DNA of 37,076 nt from Pseudobdellovibrionaceae bacterium (GCA_023250715.1 JAHFAF010000014.1:1-37076); one strand, 5' to 3'; positions 7,260 to 18,469 are shown, numbered from the stretch's first letter. The notes: a model not told the origin generated them from the sequence alone. A program made the numbers and translations.

Positions 7260-10200
7260 AAAGACGTGGACGGCGTGACGTTTTCCATCGTCCACCAACA
7301 AAATATCTTGCGATTCCATTCTCACACCGTCCAATTCGACATAGCGTTCGGAGTTGGAAGTTTGATTGGTCACGATGATGGAATAGGTAGACGTTCCCCG
7401 CTGATAGACCATTTCAAATCCTCGCCAGGCTTTTGGGATACAGGGACTTATCCTCAATCGATCCGCACGCAACTCGAAACCCAAGATTGATTCGAGACCT
7501 GCCCGGTACATCCAGCTCGCAGAGCCGGTGTACCAGGTCCAGCCGCCGCGACCGATATGAGGGAACATGCCGTAGACATCGGCTGCGACAACATAGGGCT
7601 CGACCTTGTATTTGTTTAAGCCAGCACGAGAGGAAGAATGATTGATGGGGTTGAGCAATCCATAGAGCTCGCCAGCGCGGTCTCCATCTCCCTGTTGAGC
7701 AAACGCCATTAATGTCCAAATAGCCGCGTGAGTGTATTGGCCGCCATTTTCACGTACGCCAGGGACGTAGCCTTTTATATAGCCAGGGTCAGTCGGGCTC
7801 TTATCAAATGGCGGGGTAAATAACTTTACCAGGCCCTCTCCCCGATCGATTAGAAATTGATCGACCGCCGCCATCGCATGCTTCGCTCTTTGTGGATTGC
7901 CGGCTCCCGAGAGTACGGCCCAGGATTGCGCGATGGAATCAATTCGGCATTCTTGGCTTGTCGCGGATCCTAGAGGAGTTCCATCGTCAAAATAGGCACG
8001 ACGGTACCAATCGCCGTCCCAAGCATTCTCCTCAATCGCCTTTCTTAGCTTCTCCATGTGCGCACGGTAAACGCTAGCGCGATTTTTTTCAGACTCTCCC
8101 ATTAGACCAATAAATTTTTCAAGTGTTGTGTGAAGAAACCAGGCGACCCAAACACTTTCCCCCTTACCCTCGTGGCCAACTCGGTTCATGCCGTCATTCC
8201 AGTCACCCGTGCCCATCAAGGGTAAACCATGACTTCCCACTTTCAGGCTGCGATCGAGCGCACGCACACAGTGCTCCAGGACCGTGGCTTTTTCCTTGGA
8301 AAGAGTAGGCTGAAGATAGGCGCTATCCAACGCAAGATCCAATGGTGGGCCTTCGATGAAGGGAACTAACTCGCGCAAAATGCTGTGATCTCCCGTTTTT
8401 TCGACGTAGAAACTCGTTACGAACGGGAGCCACAATAAATCGTCGGAGAAGTGAGTGCGCACTCCCCTTCCCGTGGGTGGATGCCACCAATGTTGGACGT
8501 CACCCTCTTCAAATTGCCTCGCAGCCGCTGTAAGAATTTGAGCTCTTGCGATCTGGGGTTTGGAGTACGTAAGCGCCATTACGTCTTGCAATTGATCTCT
8601 AAACCCATAGGCGCCACCAGATTGATAAAAGGCAGAACGTGCCCATACCCGACAGGAGAGAGTCTGGTAAAGGAGCCAACGATTCATCAGGGTGTTCATC
8701 GCAATATCCGGCGTTTTGATTTCGATCGTTCCCAGAACTTCGTCCCAGTACGCCGTAACTTGATTGAAAGCAGCTCTCACATTTGTTGTGCTATCGAATC
8801 GGCGGGTCAACTCGCGGGCCTCCTCGATGTGATTTACTTGGCCAAGCACAATTAAAACTTCGCGTTCTTCCCCTGGGGCTAGAGCGAACTTCTTTTGCAA
8901 AGCCGCGCACGGATCGAGGCCAGCACCCGAAAGACCCGATAATGACTCTCGACCTAATCCCGCAGGACGGGCAGGACTTCGGTTTCTACCGAGAAATGCC
9001 TTTCTATCGCAGGTAAAGCTCTCGGGAGTGCCACTCATGAAGCTGAATGCCAGTCGGTCGTGAAACTCATTGTTATATCGATTTCGTGCGAGAAGCATTC
9101 CAGAGTCAGGATCTCTTTCAGTCAAAACGTGCGCCGAAGAAAAATCGCGTTGAGAACCTAACACCCATTCGAGGTAACTAGTGACCGACAATTGGCGCGT
9201 AAAAGTGCTTGTGTTCTTAAGACGCAGATAGCTCAGCTTCACTTCCGCATCCAGTGGAACGAAGATCTGTAGCTCCGATGAGATCCCATGACTCGAGTGC
9301 TCGAATTGACTGTAACCTTGGCCGTGCTTGATAACGAAGGTTCCCTTCCCTCGAATCGGAAGTGGAGTGGGAGTCCAGTACTCGCCCGTCTCTTCGTCTC
9401 TAATATAGATCGCTTCGCTTATGGGATCGGTAACTGCATCGTTGGACCAAGCAGTTAGTCGGTTCTCGCGGCTATTTACAGACCAGGTATAGCCCGCGCC
9501 GGATTCGGAAATGATGAATCCGAAATCTTTTTCATTAGCAATAACGTTAATCCACGGGGCCGGCGTCCACTGCCCTTCGTTGAGCACCGTAACATAATGA
9601 CGACCTCCCTCCGTAAAACCTCCAAGGCCATTGAAAAATTCCAGCGGCGCAATTATGGGTGCGATGGCCGGTTCCTGATGTTTTGCCCGCGTAGGGATCA
9701 GGGGATCGGGCAAAACCTCTTCGATAGATCGTCTTTTTATTTGTTCCTGCAGAGTCCCCTTTTCAGAATTTATGTCAACGCGGGCAACCGCCTTTAAGAG
9801 CGTAATATCCTCTTTTGGAATGATATCGGCTCGGCGGACGAACACTCCCCCCGGCTTGTCCACCAAGGCCTGGGAGCCGCTCATTCTGATCTGCTTTTGC
9901 ATCTCCTCCTGTAGCGCCTGCAAGTAGCTCGGGGCTGTCTCGTTGAGTAGAACAAGATCGAAAGTAAGTCCCTTGAGCCGCAAGTACTCGTGTGCATGCA
10001 GTAACTCACGAACCATCCTCATATCTTTTTCGTTATTGATCCGGGCTAATACAATAGGGAGATCACCGCTGATTCCGTATGCCCACAGTCCCGCTTGAGT
10101 CTTGTTGTTCAGCGCTAGAGTGTGCGGACGTGCCCGCAGAGACGGATCGGAATAGATTACTCGCCCCGCCAAGCGCTGGAACGTATGGGCTTCGTCGCTC

Positions 10201-13200
10201 GAAATATTCATGTGGCGTAGTTGCACTCGAGATTTTGTCCAGGCGAGCTCCGTCCCGCGCGTGAAAATATGGATGTCGTGGTATTTATCGGCGAGGCGCA
10301 ATGCCTCATCGCGAGACTGCGCCACCCCCGTGACGAAGCTCACTCGAGCTGTTTCTCCAGGATTGATGCGAATGGATTGCCTGAGTGAAAAAATGGGATC
10401 AAGAACGGAACCGACCGTGTCGGAAAGTGGGCGATCTTCGGTAATGACGAATGCGTTCGAAGGATTGCGGCCTCTTCCTAGGAATCGAGCCCTGTCCGTT
10501 TCGTATTGGACGGAGCCGACTGACTCCCCCTCGGTAACGACCCCGTGAAATCCCCAAATCTGCGCCTCGGCGTCGGATCGCTGTCGCCTGGTCGCAAGAA
10601 GAGTCTCCTCGACCGGCAGAAATTCGGTTTGAACGAAAAGATTGCTGAACGCTGGATGAGCGAGGTCATCTTGCGGTAATGCCAAAACAACTTCCATAAA
10701 ACTCGTGACCTCGTACTCCCTTACATCGGGGGAGTTATTCGTCAAAGAGATGCGACGGATTTCGACATTATCTTCAGGCGAGACGATAATTTCGCTGTGG
10801 GTGATCGTTCGTCCGTCCCTGCGCAGAAACTCGACCTTATCCTCTGAGAAAGTTACCTCATATTTTCTCGGGGAAATTCCGGCTGGGTGGTAACTCGTCG
10901 ACCAGACCAATCCAGTCGCACGGTTTCTTACATAAAAGTACTGCCCCCAATGATCTCGGGTGACATCTTCCCGCCAGCGGCTCACAGCGTAGGCACCGGA
11001 GCGCGAATACCCGGAGCCAGCAGTTGTGATCATGACCGAGTAGGTGCCATTGGAGAGCAGCTGCGTTCTAGGCGTCGGGAGATCGACGTCGGCGAAGACT
11101 CTGGGGTTCCAGTCCGTCGAAAAGCGCGTGCCCTGGTAGTGCACTTCCTCCGCCCTCGGTCGCGAAATAGTCACTCTCTGGGGAATGCGCTCCTGCAAAA
11201 GAAGCTGAGTTGCCTTTACCAAAGGCTCCGAATGAAAGCGCCTTTGCATGGGGTTGTCGTTCAAAAGATTGTTCATTGAAACCAGACTCATCCCTTGATG
11301 GTGCGCCATGAACGATCGCAGGATGAAGCTCTTCTGGTTTTTCGGGAGGCGCTCCGGTGTGTAGTCAATCGACTCGTAAAAGCCGTAACGGGAAAATGCG
11401 CCCTTCTCTTCCAGGTCTCGCAAGTTAGAAAGCGAACCCAAGGGATCGATAGGGGCGGCCAGCATCGTAGAGTAGGGGGAAACCACTAGATCGTCGCTCA
11501 AGCCACGCTTCAATCCCAGTCCAGGAATTCCGAAAGGGCCATACTGATAGATGAGCTGCAAATCGCGTGCATTAAAGCCAGCTTCAGAAACCCCCCACGG
11601 AACCCCTTGCTCTCTGCCATACTCGATTTGGCGGGACACGACAGCCTGATAAGTTTGATCGAGCAGTGTATCGGCGTAACGTCGCATCACCAGCAAAGGC
11701 ATAAGGTACTCGAACATCGTGCCGGTCCACGAGATCAAAGAGCGACCACCTTTTACCGATGTCATCTGTCGACCGAGCTTGAACCAATGTTCTTGTGGAA
11801 TATCGCCCTTGGCGATGGCCACGAAGCTCGTCAACCGTGACTCGGACGCCAGCAAATCATAGTAAGAATTATCGGGCCTGCCGTCACCGACGTTAAAACC
11901 AATGATGAAAAGCTTTCGCTGCTCATCGAATAAAAACTTAAAATCCATTGCAAGCGCCATCTCGTCGCATTTTTCAATAAGGTTTAATTGGCGATTGCGC
12001 AGGTCATCCGCGTTTTGCGTGGAGTCGTCCGACCAGGACGCAAGCTTCAAGAGATCGCGCTCGAATTCGTTCACTTGACGGAGTGCTGCATTTAGCCACA
12101 CGCGGACTTCCCGAAAAGGCTGGTCCGTGGCTTCTACCAACAAAGCATTCAGGATATCGTCGATATCCATCAAATTTTTCTTTACCGTGTGCAGAGAGCT
12201 GTCGTAGGAGATCAACGATTCCCAGGGACTTGCCTTCACAATATCGAGAGTTTCCCTCACAGCTCTCTGAAATTGCTGAAGACTGACCACGCCCGCGCTA
12301 TGCGCAACATTTTGAACTCGACTGGCCTCTACATTGAGTAGGTCCAGTGTATCGGCGAGGCCCTCTTGCGCTCGGGGATTGGTTGGAAAGTTATTTTCGC
12401 CAAGTTCGGAAATAGCCTGCTTGAGAGTGAGTAAATGCCCCGCCAGGTTTCCACTATCGACCGTGGAAACATACCGAGGCCTTAACGGCTCCAGAGTTTG
12501 CGTGTCATACCAGTTAAAGAAATGCCCGTGCTTGCGCTCGAGTTTTGCCAGAGTCGAAAACGTTTTTTCGATGGACTCGATGAATTCCAGAAGGCCTATA
12601 TAGCCTAGGTCATAGGCGGAGCTCAAAGAAAGTAACTGCAATCCGATATTGGTGGGGGACGTGCGGTGGGCCACCACCGGTTGCGGCTCTTCTTGAAAGT
12701 TATCCGGGGCCAGATAGTTATCCTGCTTAGTAACGAAGGTCTCGAAGAAATGCCATGTGCGTCGGGCGTAGAATCGAAAAGCTGCGACTTCAGCGGCTCC
12801 CAATGGACGCCTACGTTTTGTTGGTCTTTGCTTAATCCAAACTTTCAGAAATGGATTGCCGAGCCATGCAACAAGAAAGGGAGCCGCGACACCAAAGGCC
12901 TCGGGCCTACGAAATAAAATGAGCAGACTTGCCAGCCCAGCAACGATCGGGCCGGGACCCAGAGTATTCCTCCAGGATCTTGATTTGATCTTGCCTTCCT
13001 CTTGCGTCTCTTGCGACTCCGAGAAGCTTTTCCATTCCAGAAGTTTTTTATGACTAACAAACGTACGATAAAAGACGCGAACGATTGCGTCGATTTGATT
13101 CCACGCCTGCTCAGCCATGAAGACTAGCATTAGGAAAATTTGTTGTGCCTGGACCGTGGCCCCAGCCCAACTGTGTCCGATGTGTCCGCGCCAGGATACG

Positions 13201-15830
13201 CCTTGGCGGTGATGGAAAATATTGTTAGTGACCGTAGCGTAAACGGGAAAGGCAAAGAGAATCACTATCATCAACGTCCAGATGAGGGGCGATCCTGGAA
13301 GCACGGTCCATGCTAGGAGCAACCAAAGGAGAGCTGCGGTTGGCTCGAGACTGCGGCGGAGGTTGTCCAAAATTTTCCACTTAGAAAAGAGAGAGAGCGT
13401 ATTTTTGGCGAAAGCCGAGCGTGCGGTTGGAACATACGGAAATAGCCAGCGTGCGATTTGCCAATCGCCACGAATCCAACGGTGCTGTCTTCCCGAATAG
13501 GTCTCGTAGTCCGATGGGTAATCATCGAATAGTTCCACGTCGGAGACCAAGGCCGAGCGGGCAAAGCAACCCTCGAAGAGATCGTGACTCAAAAGGGTAT
13601 TCTCAGGAGCCCGGGCCTCTAGCGAGGCCTCGAAGGCATCGACTACATACAGTGCCTTACCTGTGTAACTGCCCTCTCCAAATAGATCCTGATACACATC
13701 CGAACAGGCCGTAGTGTACGGATCGAGGCCTGTGCTTCCCGAGAAGAGATGAGCGAAGCGAGTACGGCTGGCGCTTACCAACGATACACTAGCTCGCGGC
13801 TGCAAGATGCCGTAACCACGAACCACTCGCCTCTTCTCCGTGCTGAATTCAGGTTGATTGAGCGGATGAAGGATCGTTCCTATGAGCTGATGGGCTGCCC
13901 CTCTCGGAAGCTGAGTGTCGGAATCTAGCGTGATCACGTACTTTATCTTCGACAGAAACTCAGGCTCAGCAGTTGGGTCGAGGAAAGTAGTGTCGGTGGC
14001 GCGTCTTAACAGACGATTCAGCTCGTGCAGCTTTCCGCGCTTTCGCTCGTAGCCCATCCACTTGCCTTCGCAAGCATTGAATTTCCGGTGCCTGTGGAAA
14101 AGGAAAAAACGCTTTTCATTTTTGGTCCCATATTTTTCATTGAGTACGTCGATACCTTTGCGGGCCATCTTCAACAGCGCCGCGTCCTCGGGTAGCCGTT
14201 CCTGGTCCGCATCGCTAAAGTCGCCCAAGAGAGCGAAGTAAATATAAGGATCTTGGTTCGCAAGATAGTGGACTTCCAGTCCTTCGAGAAGGACCTGAAC
14301 GACACTCGCCTTCGAGAGAAGTGTCGGGACCACCACCATCGTCGCAGCCTCTTCAGGAATTCCTTCTTCCGTATCGAGCTTCGGCAGGGGTTTTGGCTTG
14401 AGAAGAAAGGCGACGCTGTGGTTGAGAATACTCAAGGCAAATTCGCTCGCAGGAATTAGCGCAAGCAAACAAAAAAGTAGACCTGCGAAAAAATCCCCCC
14501 CGGCATCCCTGAAATATTTCAGAACGGGCAACAAGAGCAGGAGTGTGAGTGCCGCGAGTGATACTAGGTAGACGAAAGTCGGGCGGCGCAGTACCCAGCG
14601 CGTAAGACGCTCCTCCAGGCGCGGCTGGTATTGAATGGACTTCTCGAAATCAACGCCGCCGTCTCCTATCAGGTAGTAGCCAACGTGAGACGACTTTTTG
14701 TGCTCGGCTTCCTTCGCGGCCTCAACGACACGTCGAACCACTTCGATCTCGCTCAACTTCGATCGCTTGGAGAGCCGCTCGACCGAATGCCGGTAGCGAT
14801 CTCTCGTCGCAAAATCCATCAGCCCGTACATCCCGGCCGGGTCTTCGTCCAAGATTGGATCGACCAAGCTCACGCTTTCGACAAAATCACGCCAGTCGAG
14901 AGCGGACAAAAGTCGCATACTCGAGATGATATTGCCCACCGTTACCTGGGCCGTGGCCTGCCGTTTGTGCTCTAGTTGAGTGACCTGCTCGGTGTGGGTG
15001 TCGTGGTGCTCTGCAAGCTGTTTTTCGAGCCAATCGAAGGCAGGTAATATGTCCGGATCTTGATCGCGCAGGCGCTGAGTCAGCTGCACAATGAAAGCAC
15101 GATCGAACTGACGAGGTTCTCCGACTTGAACCCGAAGGATCCTCAGCACGTCTTCAGTTTCGAGATCGGGCTGAACCGCTAGGGCTAAAAGCTCATCTGC
15201 TAGCGCATCCGCCTCGGCCCTCTTCTGCCTCGCGTTTACGATTCTTAGTGCCAGCGGAGTCAAGTGCTCAACGAGTGCGATACGCAGAGTGATCGCCGTG
15301 GCCCATAACTCACCGATGGTAAGAGGGGACTTACTTTGAAAAGAACGCAGGAAACGTTTTAGCGTCTCCACATCGAGTCGGCTGTCGGTGTGAGCGATAA
15401 TTGCAAGCGCTACCGCGTACACCCGTGGGTACCCTTGTAACTCTCCCGAAATGAGCTTCGGAAGCTCATCGTAATAACCCTTCGGCAGGTCTTGTTTGAT
15501 TTCCCGAAGCTGGTCTTCGACGATGTGAAAATTATCCACGAACCATTCGGCCGCAGGAGATACCTGCTCTTTGTCGCGGATAGCCTCTGTTAATTTCAGA
15601 TAGGCCGAAAGCAGCTGTCGCCCATTCTCCTTGAGCTGCGGCAAGATGAATCGCCCACGCTTAGGGGTGGGACTGACGTTGAGCTCGCCTGCCAAGTACG
15701 CTGCATATTGCTCGAGCCGTTCGATACTGAAGAACTCATCGCGAATGGGATCTTCATTCAGCAAATCGGTGGAACGCCGTAAAATCTGCAAGAAGTTGGC
15801 GTAAGTACGGTTGGTTTCAGCACTCAGCAT
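7254..15830 (-). CDS. ndvB: Cyclic beta-1,2-glucan synthase (NdvB/ChvB-like; GT84-type glycosyltransferase plus GH94-type phosphorylase region)
   Basis: 2858 aa. Glycosyltransferase part contains ...VITLDSDTQLPRGAAHQLIGTILHP... and RQHRWIRGDWQIARWL; C-terminal part contains GYTWSVNSRENRLTAWSNDAVTDPISEAIYIRDEETGEYWTPTPLP, GDWNDGMNRVGHEGKGESVWVAWFL, YPGVRENGGQYTHAAIW-like and GGWTWYTGSASWMYR motifs. Confidence 0.93.
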   Translation of the reverse strand: MLSAETNRTYANFLQILRRSTDLLNEDPIRDEFFSIERLEQYAAYLAGELNVSPTPKRGRFILPQLKENGRQLLSAYLKLTEAIRDKEQVSPAAEWFVDNFHIVEDQLREIKQDLPKGYYDELPKLISGELQGYPRVYAVALAIIAHTDSRLDVETLKRFLRSFQSKSPLTIGELWATAITLRIALVEHLTPLALRIVNARQKRAEADALADELLALAVQPDLETEDVLRILRVQVGEPRQFDRAFIVQLTQRLRDQDPDILPAFDWLEKQLAEHHDTHTEQVTQLEHKRQATAQVTVGNIISSMRLLSALDWRDFVESVSLVDPILDEDPAGMYGLMDFATRDRYRHSVERLSKRSKLSEIEVVRRVVEAAKEAEHKKSSHVGYYLIGDGGVDFEKSIQYQPRLEERLTRWVLRRPTFVYLVSLAALTLLLLLPVLKYFRDAGGDFFAGLLFCLLALIPASEFALSILNHSVAFLLKPKPLPKLDTEEGIPEEAATMVVVPTLLSKASVVQVLLEGLEVHYLANQDPYIYFALLGDFSDADQERLPEDAALLKMARKGIDVLNEKYGTKNEKRFFLFHRHRKFNACEGKWMGYERKRGKLHELNRLLRRATDTTFLDPTAEPEFLSKIKYVITLDSDTQLPRGAAHQLIGTILHPLNQPEFSTEKRRVVRGYGILQPRASVSLVSASRTRFAHLFSGSTGLDPYTTACSDVYQDLFGEGSYTGKALYVVDAFEASLEARAPENTLLSHDLFEGCFARSALVSDVELFDDYPSDYETYSGRQHRWIRGDWQIARWLFPYVPTARSAFAKNTLSLFSKWKILDNLRRSLEPTAALLWLLLAWTVLPGSPLIWTLMIVILFAFPVYATVTNNIFHHRQGVSWRGHIGHSWAGATVQAQQIFLMLVFMAEQAWNQIDAIVRVFYRTFVSHKKLLEWKSFSESQETQEEGKIKSRSWRNTLGPGPIVAGLASLLILFRRPEAFGVAAPFLVAWLGNPFLKVWIKQRPTKRRRPLGAAEVAAFRFYARRTWHFFETFVTKQDNYLAPDNFQEEPQPVVAHRTSPTNIGLQLLSLSSAYDLGYIGLLEFIESIEKTFSTLAKLERKHGHFFNWYDTQTLEPLRPRYVSTVDSGNLAGHLLTLKQAISELGENNFPTNPRAQEGLADTLDLLNVEASRVQNVAHSAGVVSLQQFQRAVRETLDIVKASPWESLISYDSSLHTVKKNLMDIDDILNALLVEATDQPFREVRVWLNAALRQVNEFERDLLKLASWSDDSTQNADDLRNRQLNLIEKCDEMALAMDFKFLFDEQRKLFIIGFNVGDGRPDNSYYDLLASESRLTSFVAIAKGDIPQEHWFKLGRQMTSVKGGRSLISWTGTMFEYLMPLLVMRRYADTLLDQTYQAVVSRQIEYGREQGVPWGVSEAGFNARDLQLIYQYGPFGIPGLGLKRGLSDDLVVSPYSTMLAAPIDPLGSLSNLRDLEEKGAFSRYGFYESIDYTPERLPKNQKSFILRSFMAHHQGMSLVSMNNLLNDNPMQRRFHSEPLVKATQLLLQERIPQRVTISRPRAEEVHYQGTRFSTDWNPRVFADVDLPTPRTQLLSNGTYSVMITTAGSGYSRSGAYAVSRWREDVTRDHWGQYFYVRNRATGLVWSTSYHPAGISPRKYEVTFSEDKVEFLRRDGRTITHSEIIVSPEDNVEIRRISLTNNSPDVREYEVTSFMEVVLALPQDDLAHPAFSNLFVQTEFLPVEETLLATRRQRSDAEAQIWGFHGVVTEGESVGSVQYETDRARFLGRGRNPSNAFVITEDRPLSDTVGSVLDPIFSLRQSIRINPGETARVSFVTGVAQSRDEALRLADKYHDIHIFTRGTELAWTKSRVQLRHMNISSDEAHTFQRLAGRVIYSDPSLRARPHTLALNNKTQAGLWAYGISGDLPIVLARINNEKDMRMVRELLHAHEYLRLKGLTFDLVLLNETAPSYLQALQEEMQKQIRMSGSQALVDKPGGVFVRRADIIPKEDITLLKAVARVDINSEKGTLQEQIKRRSIEEVLPDPLIPTRAKHQEPAIAPIIAPLEFFNGLGGFTEGGRHYVTVLNEGQWTPAPWINVIANEKDFGFIISESGAGYTWSVNSRENRLTAWSNDAVTDPISEAIYIRDEETGEYWTPTPLPIRGKGTFVIKHGQGYSQFEHSSHGISSELQIFVPLDAEVKLSYLRLKNTSTFTRQLSVTSYLEWVLGSQRDFSSAHVLTERDPDSGMLLARNRYNNEFHDRLAFSFMSGTPESFTCDRKAFLGRNRSPARPAGLGRESLSGLSGAGLDPCAALQKKFALAPGEEREVLIVLGQVNHIEEARELTRRFDSTTNVRAAFNQVTAYWDEVLGTIEIKTPDIAMNTLMNRWLLYQTLSCRVWARSAFYQSGGAYGFRDQLQDVMALTYSKPQIARAQILTAAARQFEEGDVQHWWHPPTGRGVRTHFSDDLLWLPFVTSFYVEKTGDHSILRELVPFIEGPPLDLALDSAYLQPTLSKEKATVLEHCVRALDRSLKVGSHGLPLMGTGDWNDGMNRVGHEGKGESVWVAWFLHTTLEKFIGLMGESEKNRASVYRAHMEKLRKAIEENAWDGDWYRRAYFDDGTPLGSATSQECRIDSIAQSWAVLSGAGNPQRAKHAMAAVDQFLIDRGEGLVKLFTPPFDKSPTDPGYIKGYVPGVRENGGQYTHAAIWTLMAFAQQGDGDRAGELYGLLNPINHSSSRAGLNKYKVEPYVVAADVYGMFPHIGRGGWTWYTGSASWMYRAGLESILGFELRADRLRISPCIPKAWRGFEMVYQRGTSTYSIIVTNQTSNSERYVELDGVRMESQDILLVDDGKRHAVHVFL

Positions 15831-15869
15831 TGCTCGTTTAACTTACGTCGCAACTGCTGAAGATACGAG

Positions 15870-16295
15870 CTAATAGAATGGGTGAAGTTTTTTATCGGCA
15901 ACGATTTTTATTACTTGTTCTTGATTCATCTTTCCATCCCGGAGCGCGACATACAGCTGCATCTCTAAGTTCGGTCTTAGGGCTTTCACTGCCTTGTGCT
16001 CCGGCCATAAATTGTCGGGTTGATTGGTTCCCCCAAGAGACAGTGGAATGAAGTGATCGATGGTGTAGTCCTTTCGCTCGGCTTTGGGAATTTCATACTC
16101 TTCGTAGATGCGCGTCTTTAGAGACGTGCTCACATTTCGCTCGCAATAGGGGATTTCTTCTTCGTATCGATACTCGAAGAAGTCTGCGTCTTCCTCCGTG
16201 CAAAGACTGCCCGAAGTGATGTCCTCTTCCGGCGTGAGAGGATAGGCTAATGCCCAGAACGGCACACAGAGGACGAACAGAAGAACAAGCTTCAT
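15870..16295 (-). CDS. Exported HNH endonuclease-like protein
   Basis: Signal peptide MKLVLLFVLCVPFWALA; YTIDHFIPLSLGGTNQPDNLWPEH is the DHxxPLxxGGtn...NLWPxxH HNH signature. Confidence 0.8.
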   Translation of the reverse strand: MKLVLLFVLCVPFWALAYPLTPEEDITSGSLCTEEDADFFEYRYEEEIPYCERNVSTSLKTRIYEEYEIPKAERKDYTIDHFIPLSLGGTNQPDNLWPEHKAVKALRPNLEMQLYVALRDGKMNQEQVIKIVADKKLHPFY

Positions 16296-16396
16296 ATCTC
16301 CCCCAGTGGAATCAAAATTTAATCGGAATAAGACCTGCGTAAGACGAGAAGAGTGAATTATATCACTCTAGCCCTAAGATTCTAGGCGGATCCGCC

Positions 16397-18403
16397 TTAC
16401 CTGTAGTAACCACCCCAGAAAGGTGCTGCGCTTTCCAAAGTATCCGCGCCAAAGGTTTCGATCTTCAAATCCTTCGTGATCCGCCAGGGCTGTTCTACAT
16501 AGCCGGCATTGATTTTCAAAGGCACGCCACGCTTGATGATGGCTTGCGCCCAATCGGTATCGATCTGTTTTAGATCGGCATACTTAGTAAAGAGGGCTAT
16601 CACCCCTTGAGCGTCTCGATTGGCCTTTAAGGTCTGGAGTTGCCCCAGAAGCTCGACCGCGACGGAATGAAAGAGATCATAATCTTTTACAGCTAGGACT
16701 TGATTCTCAACCGTAAGGGGGCTTTGCCCATCTTTCGCCTGCCAAACAATAGCGCCCTTTTCCAAAAGCAAATTAATAAAGACCTGATGCCCGCGCTGGT
16801 GGGGTTCCGTGAAAGTCCGAAGCTTGGAGAGCCTCCTAAGAAAATCCCCTATATAGAAATCGTACATCAAATTTCGCAAACGGATTAGGTCCGCTTTATC
16901 CTTGGCCATCCCAAGGTCGATCCATTTTTCATCCCCGGCAAAAACCAGAGCCGCTTGGTCGGCACGCTGTTCTTCGAGAGCTCCCGCTAATCCATTCGTG
17001 TCCTTACCTAATGCGCCGATAGGATCTATCTTCCCAGGGTATTTTTCTTCGTCATAAGTCCCCGAGCCGTGTCCGATGATCTCGTGCATGAGCACCAACA
17101 TCTGCCAAACTTTATCCTGTTCTGCAGTCGCCTCATCCACTTTGTTAGCCGGCAAGTACTCTAGATTCGCCTCTTTTCGAATTGCTAGGAGCTGAGGATC
17201 GGAGGCAGTTCCCGGGAGGGGCAAACGAATGACATTCTTCGCTCCATAATCGCGACGAATATCGTCGTAATTGGGGAGGTTGTATCCTCCGGAACGGGCA
17301 TCCGCAATTTCTTGAAAGTAATAGACCATAATTGCCGGCGGGGCATAATCCGCAGGAAATTTCTTTTTCCACTGCCCGTACGGCATATTGTCTTCAAAGT
17401 GCTGGGCACCCTTTGCCAAGTTTTGCGCGATCTTACTCACCTCGGGATCCACGACCTGTACGTAGGACTCCCAAGAACCGATGGAAGATTGCCAGTCATC
17501 GTATACTTCCACCCAGCCCATCATGAAGTCCACGGTAGAATCAGCGCGATCCTTCACCCATTCGATGTTGAAGTTTCGAAAATCTTGTTCGTCGCCAAAA
17601 GTGAAATAACGTACGAGCGCTTCAATTTGTTTCCGCTGGTGCTCCGTGCTCGAATAAATCTTAGCGAGGGAAAGCTCCGATACGACCGCGCGCAAGGTTT
17701 TTCCAACTACTCCCGGGGAAGAGATCGTCATGATATCGCAACCCAGACTATCCGAGCGGCGCACTACGCGGCAGTTGAGCTTCGGCACGAATCCGGCAGC
17801 GATTGCGTCCTTTACTTCCCGACTCGTAATTCCACGTTCGTAAATATTGCCGCCGGCATCCTTCAGATCGTCACTTTCATCCTCTGGGGATCTTTGCAGC
17901 TCGAAATCGGGGTTCGTTAGGAGTTGGGTGATCTCAAAGGCCGAGTCGATTGTTTCTGGCGCATAAATACGAATCAGCTCGAGAACCAATTGCGGCGTAA
18001 CTTGAGACAATACAAATTTGCGGTTCGCATTAGTATAAGGACCGCCTTGGTTTAGAAAGGAGGCGCAATAGGTGAGGTATTCCTTGAAACCTGGCTCTCC
18101 CAAAAGTTGCAGAGTCTCTCCAATATTTTCCGCAGCGAGAGACTTCACCATAAAATCGCGAATAGCGAGAGAGTGCCGGTGGCTTTGATAAAAAATAAAT
18201 GTACGGCCAAGACTTGCCGCTCGGCCGAGGTGATACGCAAGTTTCTTTTGTTTTTCGGTTAGGTTCTCCCACACCTTATTCAGAGGCTGGGAGCTATCCA
18301 CTCGGAGCCCCTTAGGAAGAGCAGCCGGAGTCTTAGCGACGCCGTAAGATACAGCAGTAAAAACAACGAAAAAGACCGAAAACCATCTCAAGTTCTTCAT
18401 CAC
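16397..18403 (-). CDS. Dipeptidyl peptidase III family (M49) metallopeptidase, exported
   Basis: HEIIGHGSGTYDEEKYPG (HExxGH) and LEEQRADQAALVF (second zinc-ligand Glu motif) are typical of M49; signal peptide MKNLRWFSVFFVVFTAVSYGVAK. Confidence 0.85.
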   Translation of the reverse strand: MMKNLRWFSVFFVVFTAVSYGVAKTPAALPKGLRVDSSQPLNKVWENLTEKQKKLAYHLGRAASLGRTFIFYQSHRHSLAIRDFMVKSLAAENIGETLQLLGEPGFKEYLTYCASFLNQGGPYTNANRKFVLSQVTPQLVLELIRIYAPETIDSAFEITQLLTNPDFELQRSPEDESDDLKDAGGNIYERGITSREVKDAIAAGFVPKLNCRVVRRSDSLGCDIMTISSPGVVGKTLRAVVSELSLAKIYSSTEHQRKQIEALVRYFTFGDEQDFRNFNIEWVKDRADSTVDFMMGWVEVYDDWQSSIGSWESYVQVVDPEVSKIAQNLAKGAQHFEDNMPYGQWKKKFPADYAPPAIMVYYFQEIADARSGGYNLPNYDDIRRDYGAKNVIRLPLPGTASDPQLLAIRKEANLEYLPANKVDEATAEQDKVWQMLVLMHEIIGHGSGTYDEEKYPGKIDPIGALGKDTNGLAGALEEQRADQAALVFAGDEKWIDLGMAKDKADLIRLRNLMYDFYIGDFLRRLSKLRTFTEPHQRGHQVFINLLLEKGAIVWQAKDGQSPLTVENQVLAVKDYDLFHSVAVELLGQLQTLKANRDAQGVIALFTKYADLKQIDTDWAQAIIKRGVPLKINAGYVEQPWRITKDLKIETFGADTLESAAPFWGGYYR

Positions 18404-18469
18404 TTTTCTCTACCATGATGGATTTATGCCGTACATGCCTTCATTGAAAACAGTTATAAGACTCAGACT

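Noticed and set aside
7266-14975. Many ORFs of 60-134 aa on the plus strand inside the ndvB-like gene
   Set aside because: Antisense shadows of a strongly supported 2858-aa coding frame; compositions are Arg/Pro/Ser-rich with no recognisable motifs.
17312-17920. 202-aa plus-strand ORF antisense to the DPP III gene
   Set aside because: The opposite strand carries the HExxGH M49 protein; the antisense ORF has no signature and no RBS support.
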